From: Eutreptiella sp. 'Long Island Sound 2002'
Lineage: Eukaryota; Euglenozoa; Euglenophyceae; Eutreptiales; Eutreptiaceae
Direction: 5' to 3'
Assembly: GCA_964036045.1 (NCBI GenBank)
Contig: OZ038385.1
Span: 18,137,786 to 18,201,785, forward strand
DNA length: 64,000 nucleotides
Shown here: piece after piece, positions 32,175-43,741 of the stretch
Layout of the letters: every line of letters begins with the position of its first letter
Numbering within the stretch: position 1 is the first letter of the stretch
Notes under the pieces: model-generated
Database searches by the model: none
What the model saw: only the letters and a program-made list of their open reading frames with translations
What the model was told of the DNA's origin: nothing
Made by a program: the position numbers and the translations under genes

Positions 32175-34216
32175 TCACCACAAGGCATGCCCTTCGTGGC
32201 ACGCGGTATCACACACGTACCCCTGCGCACGCAGCAAGCAGCTCAGACACCCCCACCGGATGGTGAAGCCCACCGACGCCATAACCCCGCACACCGCCAG
32301 CGTCGTGCCAACCACGGCCCACCGGAAGCCCGGGGCCCTGCGGAGCTCGTTGAACGGCAGGCGGTTGGTGCGGTGCAGCAGGAAAACCACCAGCAGAATG
32401 CCGGCGTCGGACACGAGCTCGAACGCCTCCTGGACCAGGAAGATCCCGCACGCGCCAAGCAGCGTGTGCCGGTGCGTGGGCGGGCCCACGGTGCTGAACA
32501 GCAGCGGGTCCAGCACCAGGTTCCCCACGAAGGAGGCCCACACCGACACCTGCTCGCCGACGATGCTCGACACCACCTCCGCAGCATCAAGGGCGTGCTG
32601 CCGCTCCACGTCCGTGGGGTCGCCCGCGCGCGCCGCCCGCTGCGCCCGCCACTTGCGGCAGACGGCCACGACCACCCCCTTGCCCAGCTCCCCCAGCGAG
32701 CTCACCAGAGACGCCAGCACAACCTCCTTGTTGGTGTCCAGGGAGGAGATGTACTGCCGGCGAGGGAAGAGGAGGCCCACCTCCGTGCTGTACCTCAGCA
32801 ACAGGCAGGCCTCGATGGGGAAGTGGGGGAGCCGGGCGAACAGCAACGACTGCAAGACGGAGACGGAGCCGAAAACGAACGTGCTGCCGAACAGCACGGC
32901 GTAGGAGTTCACGCTCACGCCCCCGTACATCAGCGCCCCCATCACGTACCAGGTGCAGTAGGGCAGGATGGTGGCAAAGCTCAGGGCCAGCAGGCCGCGC
33001 GCGACCTGCCCGCAGGACCGCATGATGCGGTGCGCGGGGGGCCGGAGGGCGTTGTGGCCCAGGCACTCCAGCATGAGGGTGACGATCATGCCCCCGAGCA
33101 GCGGCATGAGGTCGGAGCTCAGCGGGTCCGAGAACCACCAGACGGCAAGGGCGGCGCCGGTGCGGGCCAGGCACAGCCCCCCCGACACAGCCCACGAGAC
33201 CCACCCCCACGACCCGCGGAACAGCAGCAGATGGAAGGTCAGGATCAGGGCCATGTACAGGGCAGAGCAGATGGGCTCGTAGCTGCCGATGGCCACGCTT
33301 CCCCCGGCGCGGGGGTGCAGCCCGGTCCACTGGGCGTCGTGCACGCCGGCGCTGGGGACCGGGGCGGGGCAGGCCGTCGCGTTCTGCCAGGCCTGGCAGG
33401 TGGTGTGCACGCTGGCGCCCTGCTGGCTCTGGAGGGCCCAGAGGACGCTTCCAGGGGCCCGGGTGTTGAGGACGGTCCCCACCAGGACCCCCACCAGCAG
33501 TACCCCGAGGAACGACGGCAGCAGCACCCAGAGCATCACCCGGACGGCCTCCGCGCTCGCGGCGCCACACCGTGGTGGGCCCTCCGGCGGCGGCGCCGGG
33601 GTCGGGAGGAAGTGGGCCGTGTCCATCGAGGCGGTGGGGGACGCGGGCTGCGTGGGGGAGCTGACGTCCCGGGCGGGGGGCAGCGCCGGCAGCGACCGGG
33701 TGCTGGAGCGGTAGCAGGCCAAGCGCACGGGGAGGGAGGGCGTGCCCGGGCTGTCCGAGCTCGTGCTGGACTTTTTGGAGGCGCAGCTCAGGCAAGACCC
33801 CCGGCGGGGGACGTGGGGGTCGCTGGGGGTGGTGGTGAAGTCGCCGCACTGGGTCGTGCAGGAGCTGTGCTGCCGGGCGGAGTGCAGGTCGATGGTCCCG
33901 GTGTCCCGCGACAGGACGCTGCAGGAGTCGAGCTGCGGGTACAGGTCGAGAGTGGTGGTCGAGAGGTTGGAGCGGCGGCGGGGGCGGGGGGCGCGCGGCT
34001 CCTCGAGGAAAACGGAGGAGGACGGGAGGCGGTTGACGTGGAGCAGCCCATAGCAGTCGACCCGCCGCGCCGGCAGAGGGTGCAGGTCGGCCTCCTCCGC
34101 GGGGTCCGGGGCGGCGTCCTCGGCGCCATCAGGGCCGGGGGGGACCCCCTCGCGCGCATGGAGGCCGCTGGGGGTGACGCCAGCGGGGCCGGGGGGGCTC
34201 ACGTGGGAGGCCGTGC
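32175..34216 (-). CDS. Polytopic membrane protein, large exon
   Basis: The exon begins after CTGTCTCTCCACAG, an excellent splice acceptor in the minus strand. The first 220 residues are cytosolic-looking, rich in Ser, Pro, Thr and Arg. About ten hydrophobic segments follow, including MLWVLLPSFLGVLLVGVLV, ICSALYMALILTFHLLL, SWAVSGGLCLARTGAALAV, LLALSFATILPYCTWYV, FGSTFVFGSVSVLQSLLF, ASFVGNLVLDPLLF, FELVSDAGILLVVFLL and VVGTTLAVCGVMASVGF. The first loop has paired Cys (HTTCQAWQNATACPAP). Third positions are strongly G/C, as in the methyltransferase gene. The C-terminus may end at the TGA at 32175, but GGGGTACGTGTG just before it is a strong donor, so another exon may follow. I recognise no transporter family. 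The first exon was not found; it lies above 34217. Confidence 0.75.
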
Positions 34217-34477
34217 TTTTCTGTGGAGAGACAGGACGACGACATGACAGAAGGGCGAGAGCGCCGGTGCGATGGACGGCGCCCAGGCGTCCTGCCGAGG
34301 GCACGGAGGGGGGTAGGCCACCGGAACTTGGACCAGTCAGGGCGCTTTCTGACAGCCGTTTTGCATGTGCCACGCCGGATGTGCCTCCCTGGCACAGCGC
34401 CACAAAGGCATTTACTGGAATGTTATTGGTAAAGAACACGGGGGGGGGGGGGGCTTGGTTGGGATGCAGAGTATCCC

Positions 34478-34715
34478 CCCAACTGACTGTTGGCCGGCGG
34501 CCCCTTTGGCTTGGGGTCAAGGTTGAGGGTAAGGCCAGTGTTTGGTGTGCAAAGTGCACAAATTTTCCTTCAGGCGCCTTGGGTGCCCATGGACCGTGGA
34601 CTCCTCACGTCAGTACCTTTGGCAACTGACTGTCGGCCGAAGGCCCCCTATGGGGGGGCTGGGGGTACTTTGCATCCTAGGACCGGCGGAGACAGCCCCC
34701 GTGGTAAAGGGGGTG
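34478..34715. repeat. Two copies of the CAACTnACTGTyGGCCG motif
   Basis: CCAACTGACTGTTGGCCGGC at 34480 and GCAACTGACTGTCGGCCGAA at 34622. The second belongs to about 150 bp homologous to 56340-56490, with GGCGCCTT before it and CATCCTAGGACCGGCGGAG after it. Confidence 0.7.
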
Positions 34716-35039
34716 TCAACTTGCCATTCAGACAGATCAGCTCCAAAACCTCCCACCACCGGCTGCAAAACCCTGCACGCTGTCGCCAATGCATCTGCTT
34801 GTAAACACATCTCTCCCACCACAGAACCCTTTGCAGACCAACAACCGAAGAACACGCCCCATTTTTGAGAACCATGCTAAAAAGGCTTGCTGAGGGGTGT
34901 TTCGCAACCCTCCAGAAGCAGCACAACTCTCAAATTAAATTCTGAGCAGGTGGTCTGAGCAGAGGCGCCATGCACGCATACTGTAAAATGCCCTTTCCCG
35001 ACGGCACCGCTGATGCTCTCAGAATTCTTATGGAAAAAT
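34716..35039. other. Spacer, nothing recognised
   Basis: I see no coding or repeat structure here. Confidence 0.3.
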
Positions 35040-35350
35040 TTCCCACTTGCACCGTCTCAGATTATAACACCTACCTATAACTGCAACTTATCACCACCAC
35101 GTATCATTGCTACTTGTCACCGCCACTTACAACCACCACTTATAACAAGGAAAGTGTAGCTCAATTGCGGAAATAAGCGTAAGTGGCGCTTTGTTTGGGG
35201 GGCGTAAGTTGTGTAAAAATTTTTTGGCATAAGTTGTGTAATTTTTTTTGGCGTAAATTGCGTTTTTCCTCCCCGACCAAAAAGTTTTTGTAAGGAGTAA
35301 GTCGCATAAACGTTTTTTTTTGGGGGGGGGTACGTCGTGTATGGAAAAAA
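35040..35350. repeat. CCACTTAyAAC array next to GCGTAAGTnGCGT array
   Basis: About 35060-35160 holds units such as CACCACTTATAAC. About 35175-35345 holds GCGTAAGTTGTGTAA, GCATAAGTTGTGTAA and GCGTAAATTGCGTTT, each followed by T runs. The same two arrays occur together at 45010-46080. GTAAGTGG and CCACTTAC are complementary, so the arrays may be arms of one inverted structure. Confidence 0.7.
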
Positions 35351-35779
35351 AACCCCTTTTTCAAAAAAACAAAAAAAAGGAGAATACCTAGAAACATCAC
35401 AAGAACCACCCAGCAACGGCCATTGCTACCAGAGGAGGTGAAGCATACAGCCTCCACGGACATTTTGGGGACCTCTGGCACGGGTAAAGCAATGGAGCCG
35501 TGGCGTGAAGGGTGGTGTTTAAACTCATCGCCTACAAATGGCGGAAAGAAAGAAATAATGTTGGAGCACACACAAATGGGGTGCTCATCATGATCGCAAA
35601 CCAAACATGCAATTTGCCACTATATTGCTGTCAGCGTGACCGGCTGCGAAGCTCAAGCCAGCAATACCACCTGAGTACAGTAACCTCGGGCCAATTACAT
35701 TCTTGGCGTGCAACCATAATGGTGTGGAGCCAACTACAAGAAGTCAGCGAACACACGCTTGTAAATCAAATCAAACTTT

Positions 35780-36513
35780 GGGGGAATCCTTGCACTGCGC
35801 GCGCACTGCGCGCTACTTTTAGACTATGTTCCCCCCGAAGAGCCACTAGGCACGCCCCTTGGAAACACCCTTAGAATTAGGCGACCCAAATTGGACTGGA
35901 GGGGACCTTGAGGGGGACATTCCCGGTTCTTGTGGCAGCGGTGAAGGACCAAGGGCCTTTGGGGGGGAACTTGACTGTGTGTTGGGCGGCGGAGATGGAA
36001 GGTAGTCAGGTGGCGAGCCTGAACTTGGGAGGCAAAGGAGATGGACTCCATCTTGCATCGCCGATTCACGAACTCTCAACCCATCTTGGTAGTATTCCAA
36101 GTGGAGGAGTCCGTCTTCAGCCGTCCCAACCACCGTGGCCGGAGCTTGCACGCCATTGGAGCGGGTGTAGAACACCCTATCCCCAATACTGAGATCCATG
36201 GAGAAAGTGGGCCTGAGAAATGAGGAGGGAAGTATGATGTCCCGTAGCAGGCACCCTGAAAGTGTATCACCATATCAATCAACCGAGAAAAAGAGTAGAT
36301 GTGGTGGAAATGGGAAAAAAATGTGTGCAAAAAAGTAGAAATGGGTGAAACAGGGTGAACATCCAAAAATTCCAGATCCCCAATGCATCAAAACCTACTA
36401 TCAAACAACAATGATGCCCAAAGTACCACAAAGTATGGGTTTCTACTACGGCCAAACACCCAAATAGTTGCACTGCGCGCGCACTGCACGCGCAGTGCGC
36501 TTAAGGCGCCCCC
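35780..36513. mobile_element. Short TIR element B, copy 2
   Basis: It is nearly identical to 27948-28676 apart from small indels and substitutions. The ends are GGGGGAATCCTTGCACTGCG and TAAGGCGCCCCC. TTT flanks both sides (35777-35779 and 36514-36516), a second exact 3-bp duplication at a different site. Confidence 0.9.
35846..36199 (-). CDS. Tudor/SH3-like small ORF of B element, copy 2
   Basis: The first 50 residues are the same as in copy 1 (MDLSIGDRVFYTRSNG...). The two copies differ after LLC because of indels, so the shared part is the meaningful unit. A second frame again gives NRRCKMESISFA directly after GLRV. Confidence 0.5.
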   Translation of the reverse strand: MDLSIGDRVFYTRSNGVQAPATVVGTAEDGLLHLEYYQDGLRVRESAMQDGVHLLCLPSSGSPPDYLPSPPPNTQSSSPPKALGPSPLPQEPGMSPSRSPPVQFGSPNSKGVSKGRA

Positions 36514-36840
36514 TTTGTGTCTAATGACTTCGGCTTTGCACACGGATTGTTGTTCCGTGCACAAGCGTGATCCTTTACAAGGTACTTGCACGGGGGGGCG
36601 ACTACAACTGGTCCTGATGCGACATACCCCCCACTATCTGTCAAAACTCGGGGGGGGGGGGGAGAGTTGGGGGGGGTCCGGCCGGGGGTCGGGGGGGGTC
36701 CGGCCGGGGGGGGGGTCCGGCTGGGGGTCGGGGGGGGGGTCCTACCGGGGGTCTGGGGGGGTCCTGCCGGGGGTCGGGGGGGGGGGTGGCCAGGGGTCAG
36801 GGGGGCGTCGGATGGGGTGAGGGGGGGGGTTAGGGTTAGG
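36514..36840. repeat. G-rich minisatellite leading into TTAGGG
   Basis: From about 36645 the plus strand has repeated GGTCCGGCCGGGGGTCGGGG units with G runs of 5 to 12, ending in GGGTTAGGGTTAGG at 36828-36841. It has strong potential for G-quadruplexes. Confidence 0.85.
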
Positions 36841-39800
36841 GTCACCGAGCTGGTGGAACCAGTCTTGGTTTTATAACCCTTTTTAGTGTCTAGGGTGGAC
36901 CTACCACGTTTAGCAGCAAGCAGCAGCAAGCAGCAGCAAGCAGCAAGCAAGCAGCAAGCAGCAGCACGCGCGAAATGGGTAAAAATCAGAACTCCGTTGT
37001 GGTGCTTCAGATTCGGCTGAAATTTTGGTGGATGATACCTATGGGTGTGAAGTACAATCACACAAAGTTTGAGCGAGAAACTCAATGGTGGCGGCCGGGA
37101 ACGGGATTCGCAAGTGGCGAACGTCGGTTTCAAAAACTGCAGTTTAGGGCCAAAAAAAGCCATTTTTGGGCCAAAAAAGCCCGGGAACACATTCAAAACG
37201 GCCAAACGAAGGGAAACGGTGGGTACACTGCACATGTGGCTTGACTTCCCCATGTCAACGAGCTCTTTGCGGCCCTCTGACTCCATGATATGTCCCGGAA
37301 ACGGCCCAAAAAGGCCCCCAGAAGGTCCAAATGCCGACAGCCACAAACCAAGAATAGGCCATATCTTTGGCTACATGGCTCAAAATGCGATTCCGAGGGC
37401 ACCTACTCCACCCACAACCCCCCACTTTTTGTGGTTTCCACCCCTCAGAATTGCCTCAAAGGACGCCTAGACCCCAATACCTAGGCCCACTAGGCTGCGG
37501 CAAGCTGCAAGCTCAAGCCCAAACAGGTGGGTGCCCAAATGGGTCAACAGGGTCCAGTAGGGGCAAAAAGATGACTTTTCTCAAAAATGATCCTAGACCA
37601 TATGCGATGCTAAAACAAGTGTTTTTGGACCGTTTTGAGCTTGTGGTGGCCCATTTTGGTCCTCCGAACATCCCAAAATGCCTTGAAAATGGGCTGTTTT
37701 GGAACCAAAAATGGGTCCAAAATGGGTCAAAAACACATTTTTCCAAACCTCGTCCAAGACCATTTGGGGTGCACAAACGGGTGAAATGAGCCCATTTTGA
37801 GCCCATTTTGGGGCATTTTGGCCCCTCACAAGTCCAAAAAGTCTTGAAAGTGGGCCTCGTGGTGATGGGGTTCACTTGCAAGCTGATTTCACTTTGTCAA
37901 GAGCCATCAATGTGTGAATGATTCTTGATGTCCCTCACCAGTCAGATCTGATGTTCCCTCCCCCACCAGCTCGGTCCCAATATTCAGTCTTGATTAGGGT
38001 CACCGAGCTGGTGGAACCAGTCTTGGTTTTATAACCCTTTTTAGTGTCTAGGGTGGACCTACCAGGTTTAGCAGCAGCAGCAGCAAGCAGCAGCAAGCAG
38101 CAGCAAGCAGCAAGCAAGCAGCAGCACGCGCGAAATGGGTAAAAATCAGAACTCCGTCGTGGTGCTTCGGATTTGGCTGAAATTTTGGTGGATGATACCT
38201 ATGGGTGTGAGGGACAACCCTACAAAGTATGAGCCAGAAAATCAACGGTGGCGGCCGGGAACGGGATTCGCAAGTGGCGGACCTCAGTTTCAAAGACTGC
38301 AGTTTAGGGCCAAAACAGCCATTTTTGGGCCAATAAAGCCCTAGAACCCATTCAAAACGGCCAAACAAAGGGAAACGGTGGGTACACTGCACGTGCGGCT
38401 TGACTTTCCTGTGTCAACGAGCCCTTTGCGGCCCTCTAACTCCACCATATGTCCCGGAAACGGCCCAAAAAGGCCCCCAGAAGCCCCAAATTTTGTGCAG
38501 ATTGGCTGGCGACAGCCACAAACCAAGAACAGGCCATATCTTTGGCTACATGGTCCAAAACGCGATTCCGAGGGCACCTAGTCCACCCACAACCCCCCTC
38601 TTTTTGCGGTTTCCACCCCTCAGAATTGCCCAAATGAACGCCTAGACCCCCGTACATAGCCCCAGCAGGCTGCGGCAAGCTGCAAGCTCAAGCCCAAACA
38701 GGTGGGTGCCCAAATGGGTCAACAGGGTCCAGTAGGGGCAGAAAATGACTTTTTTCAAAAATGATCCTACACCATATGCGATGCTAAAACAAGTGTTTTT
38801 GGACCATTTTGAGCTTGTGGTGGCCCATTTTGGTCCTCCGAAAATCCCAAAATGCCTTGAAGATGGGCTGTTTTGGGACCAAAAATGGGTCAAAAATGTG
38901 TCAAAAACACATTTTTCCAAACCTCATCCTAGACCATTTGGGGTGCACCAACGGGTGAAATGAGCCCATTTTGAGCCCATTTTGGGGGAATTTGGCCCCT
39001 CAGAAGTCCAAAAAAGCCTTGAAAGTGGGCCTTGTGGTGATGGGGATCACTTGCAAGCTGATTCCACTCTATCAACGGCCTTCAATGTGTGACTCATTTG
39101 TGTCCCTCACCATTCATATCTAATGTTCCTTCCCCAACCAGCTCGGTCCCAATATTCAGTCTTGATTAAGGTCACCGAGCTGGTGGAACCAGTCTTGGTT
39201 TTATAACCCTTTTTAGGGTCTAGGGTGGACCTACCAGGTTTAGCAAACAAGCAGCAAGCAAGCAGCAAGCAAGCAGCACGCGCGAAATGGGCCAAAATCA
39301 GAACTCCGTCGTGGTGCTTTGGATTCCAGTGAAATTTTGGTGGATGATACCTATGGGTGTGAAGTACAATCACACAAAGTTTGAGCAAGAAACTCAACGG
39401 TGGCGGCCGGGAACGTGATTCGCAAGTGGCAGACCTCAGTTTCAGAAACTGCAGTTCAGGGCCCAAAACAGCCATTTTTGGGCCGAAAAAGCCCCGGAAC
39501 GCATTCAAAACGGCCAAACGAAGGGAAACGGTGGGTACACTACACGTGCGGCTTGACTTCCCCGTGTCAATGAGCTCTTTGCAGCCCTCTAACTCCATGA
39601 TATGTCGCGGAAACGGCCCAAAAAGGCCCCCAGAAGGTCCAAATGCCGACAGCCACAAACCAAGAATAGGCCATATCTTGGGCTACATGGCTCAAAACGC
39701 GATTCCGAGGGCACCTACACCACCTGCAACCCCCCACTTTTTGTGGTTTCCACCCCTTAGAATTGCCCAAACGGACGCCTAGACCCCCATACCTAGGCCC

Positions 39801-40304
39801 ACTAGGCTGCGGCAAGCTGCAAGCTCAAGCCCAAACAGGTGGGTGCCCAAATGGGTCAACAGGGTCCAGTAGGGGCAAAAAGATGACTTTTCTCAAAAAT
39901 GATCCTAGACCATGTGCGACGCTAAAACTAGTGTTTTTGGACCGTTTTGAGCTTGTGGTGGCCCATTTTGTTCCTCCGAACATCCCAAAATGCCTTGAAA
40001 ATGGGCTGTTTTGGGACCAAAAATGCGTCAAAAATGGGTCAAAAACGCATTTTTCCAAACCTCATCCAAGACCATTTGGGGTGCACAAACGGGTGAAATG
40101 AGCCCATTTTGAGCCCATTTTGGGGCATTTTGGCCCCTCAGAAGTCCAAAAAGCCTTGAAAGTGGGCCTCGTGGTGATGGGGTTCACTTGCAAGCTGATT
40201 TCACTTTGTCAAGAGCCATCAATGTGTGAATCATTCTTGATGTCCCTCACCAATCATAGCTGATGTTCCCTCCCCCACCAGCTCGGTCCCAATATTCAGT
40301 CTTG

Positions 40305-40383
40305 ATTAGGGTTAAGGTTAGCCCTAGGGTTAGGGTTAGCCCTAGGGTTAGGGTTAGCCCTAGGGTTAGGGTTAGGGTTAGGG
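40305..40383. repeat. Interstitial telomere-like repeats at the unit 3/4 junction
   Basis: TTAGGG units alternate with the reverse type: GGGTTAGCCCTAGGGTTAGG repeated three times, ending GGGTTAGGGTTAGGGTCACC. Confidence 0.95.
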
Positions 40384-41526
40384 TCACCGAGCTGGTGGAA
40401 CCAGTCTTGGTTTTATAACCCTTTTTAGTGTCTAGGGTGGACCTACCAGGTTTAGCAGCAGCAGCAGCAAGCAGCAGCAGCAAGCAGCAAGCAGCAGCAC
40501 GCGCGAAATGGGTAAAAATCAGAACTCCGTTGTGGTGCTTCACATTCGGCTGAAATTTTGGTGGATGATACCTATGGGTGTGAAGTACAATCACACAAAG
40601 TTTGAGCAAGAAACTCAACGCAGGCGGCCGGGAACGGGATTCGCAAGTGGCGGACCTCAGTTTCAGAAACTGCAGTTTAGGGCCAAAAACAGCCATTTTT
40701 GGGCCAAAAATGCCCTGGAACACATTCAAAACGGCCAAACGAAGGGAAACGGTGGGTACACTCCACGTGCCGCTTGACTTCCCCGTGTCAACGAGCTCTT
40801 TGCGGCCCTCTAACTCCATGATATGCCGCGGAAGCGGCCCAAAAAGGCCCCCAGAAGCTCCAAATGCCGACAGCCACAAACCAAGAATAGGCCATATCTT
40901 TGGCTACATGGCTCAAAATGCGATTCCGAGGGCACCTACTCCACCCGCAACCCCCCACGTTTTGTGGTTTCCACCCCTCAGAATTGCCCAAACGGACGCC
41001 TAGACCCCAATAACTAGGCCCACTAGGCTGTGGCAACCTGCAAGCTCAAGCCCAAACAGGTGGGTACCCAAATGGGTCAACAGGGTCCGAAAGGGGTAAA
41101 AATATGACTTTCCGCAAAAATGATCCTAGACCATGTGCGACGCTAAAACAAGTGTTTTTGGACTGTTTTTGAGCTTGTGGTGGCCCATTTGGGTCCTCCA
41201 AAAATCCCAAAATGCCTTGAAAATGGGCTGTTTTGGGACCAAAAATGGGTCAAAAATGGGTCAAAACCACATTTTTCCAAACCTCGTCCAAGACCATTTG
41301 GGGTGCACAAACGGGTGAAATGAGCCCATTTTGAGCCCATTTTGGGGCATTTTGGCCCCTCAGAAGTCCAAAAAGCCTTGAAAGTGGGCCTCGTGGTGAT
41401 GGGGTTCACTTGCAAGCTGATTTCACTTTGTCAAGAGCCATCAATGTGTGAATCATTCTTGATGTCCCTCACCAATCATAGCTGATGTTCCCTCCCCCAC
41501 CAGCTCGGTCCCAATATTCAGTCTTG

Positions 41527-41605
41527 ATTAGGGTTAAGGTTAGCCCTAGGGTTAGGGTTAGCCCTAGGGTTAGGGTTAGCCCTAGGGTTAGGGTTAGGGT
41601 TAGGG
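41527..41605. repeat. Interstitial telomere-like repeats at the unit 4/5 junction
   Basis: An identical copy of the 40305-40383 block. A shorter remnant TTAGGGTTAGGGCTAGGG lies at 42745-42762 where the array ends. Confidence 0.95.
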
Positions 41606-42747
41606 TCACCGAGCTGGTGGAACCAGTCTTGGTTTTATAACCCTTTTTAGTGTCTAGGGTGGACCTACCAGGTTTAGCAGCAGCAGCAGCAAGCAGCAGC
41701 AGCAAGCAGCAAGCAGCAGCACGCGCGAAATGGGTAAAAATCAGAACTCCGTTGTGGTGCTTCACATTCGGCTGAAATTTTGGTGGATGATACCTATGGG
41801 TGTGAAGTACAATCACACAAAGTTTGAGCAAGAAACTCAACGCAGGCGGCCGGGAACGGGATTCGCAAGTGGCGGACCTCAGTTTCAGAAACTGCAGTTT
41901 AGGGCCAAAAACAGCCATTTTTGGGCCAAAAATGCCCTGGAACACATTCAAAACGGCCAAACGAAGGGAAACGGTGGGTACACTCCACGTGCCGCTTGAC
42001 TTCCCCGTGTCAACGAGCTCTTTGCGGCCCTCTAACTCCATGATATGCCGCGGAAGCGGCCCAAAAAGGCCCCCAGAAGCTCCAAATGCCGACAGCCACA
42101 AACCAAGAATAGGCCATATCTTTGGCTACATGGCTCAAAATGCGATTCCGAGGGCACCTACTCCACCCGCAACCCCCCACGTTTTGTGGTTTCCACCCCT
42201 CAGAATTGCCCAAACGGACGCCTAGACCCCAATAACTAGGCCCACTAGGCTGTGGCAACCTGCAAGCTCAAGCCCAAACAGGTGGGTACCCAAATGGGTC
42301 AACAGGGTCCGAAAGGGGTAAAAATATGACTTTCCGCAAAAATGATCCTAGACCATGTGCGACGCTAAAACAAGTGTTTTTGGACTGTTTTTGAGCTTGT
42401 GGTGGCCCATTTGGGTCCTCCAAAAATCCCAAAATGCCTTGAAAATGGGCTGTTTTGGGACCAAAAATGGGTCAAAAATGGGTCAAAAACACATTTTTCC
42501 AAACCTCATCCAAGACCATTTGGGGTGCACAAAAGGGTGAAATGAGCCCATTTTGAGCCCATTTTGGGGCATTTTGGCCCCTCAGAAGTCCAAAAAGCCT
42601 TGAAAGTGGGCCTCGTGGTGATGGGGTTCAGGTGCATTTCACTTTGTCAAGAGCCATCAATGTGTGAATCATTCTTGATGTCCCTCACCATTCATATCTA
42701 ATGTTCCCTCCCCCACCAGCTCGGTCCCAATATTCAGTCTTGATTAG

Positions 42748-43049
42748 GGTTAGGGCTAGGGTTGCTATTAGGGCCTGCAGCCCTCCTATAGCCCAAATAT
42801 GAATTCTCTACAAAATTTTGAGCATTTTGAGTATAAACACATAGTATGAAAAAAAAAATTGGCGCCTTTGGCGCCGGACAGTTTTCTCTAGGGACACTTG
42901 CTAGTGGACGACCCGGCACCACTATCTTTCAAAACCCGGGGGGGGGGGGGGGCTGGGGGGTGTCGCATACAAGGACCGGGCCCGGCCGCCCCCCCGTGGG
43001 TACTTGTTCAAGTCATCAATAAGCTGTTGGTCGTTCTCTGCGCCCTTTG
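42748..43049. other. Array edge, G run and spacer
   Basis: It contains TTGGCGCCTTTGGCGCC (42861-42877) and a G run at 42938-42954. On the minus strand the last 80 bases continue a reading frame interrupted by element C. Confidence 0.5.
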
Positions 43050-43741
43050 AGGGAGTACTCGCACCGTGCGCACACCATGCCAAGTATTTGAACAATTTCC
43101 CCAGCAGATGGTCTACCGGGAGAGGGGTTGTAGATGGTACGTGGTAGGCTCTGAAGTGTTACCATTCCCCCTGGTTGGCTCTCAATGGTTGCTGTTATAT
43201 CCTGGTGGGCCTTGGATGGTCACTGTGATTTCCTGATGTGCCCATGTGGGCTCCAATTTGATGTGCTAGTGCCCGTGGGTGACGAACAACGCGCCCATTG
43301 ACTTCATACTTGATTGCCACGAACTGCCTGCATTCGGACGGTGCTTCAAGATTGGCTGCAACTGGGGTGCCAGTAGAATAGGTGTACATGGTAGTGACAC
43401 CACCGGGAAGCCATGAAAGAGACATTGTTGTGTGGGAAAACGAAATAAAGGATGTGGGCAGACAATTTGTGGCCTTTTGCCCTGACAACGGCATGCGGTA
43501 CCCTCTAAATTAGAGTTTCCCATGCCGGCAACACAAGCGCAAAGGAATCTGTGGGATCAGCCAGCGGTACTCATAGCGCAACTCATAGGTTAGAAAACTT
43601 GACACCAAGCAGCAAAGGTCCTATAGGCCTCCCAGGAAAACAACAGTTCAGCGAGAGCCAAACTGTCGGAACTGGTCCCGAGAACAACTCAAATACTTGC
43701 ACCGTGCGCGTGCCGTGCGCGCACTGTGCCCGGTACTCCCT
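43050..43741. mobile_element. TIR element C with CTTTG target duplication
   Basis: The left end AGGGAGTACTCGCACCGTGC and the complement of the right end, AGGGAGTACCGGGCACAGTG, are inverted repeats. Both continue to AAGTATTTGA after GC iterons. CTTTG flanks both sides (43045-43049 and 43742-43746). Removing the element and one CTTTG joins a minus-strand reading frame. No transposase is visible. A small minus-strand frame (43494-43195) includes ECRQFVAIKYEVNGRVV, function unknown. Confidence 0.8.

Larger units (their letters stand above)
36841..42747. repeat. Five-copy satellite of 1158 to 1222 bp units
   Basis: GTCACCGAGCTGGTGGAACC begins at 36841, 37999, 39171, 40383 and 41605, so the spacings are 1158, 1172, 1212 and 1222 bp. 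Each unit has GGTTTTATAACCCTTTTTAG, a variable AGC/AAGC block, ACGCGCGAAATGGG, GTGGATGATACCTATGGGTG and a second half rich in CCCATTTT and GGGTCAAAAA. Units 4 and 5 are almost identical, which points to a recent duplication. Small open frames recur in each unit but change length with indels and are not called genes. Confidence 0.95.

Noticed and set aside
31944-34247. Plus-strand frame of 767 codons opposite the membrane protein
   Set aside because: Low-complexity Arg/Gly/Gln-rich shadow; the minus strand shows the membrane segments and a splice acceptor.
36975-42540. Conserved small ORFs recurring in every 1.2-kb satellite unit
   Set aside because: Start and stop positions shift with indels between units, and the recurrence follows from repeat identity.
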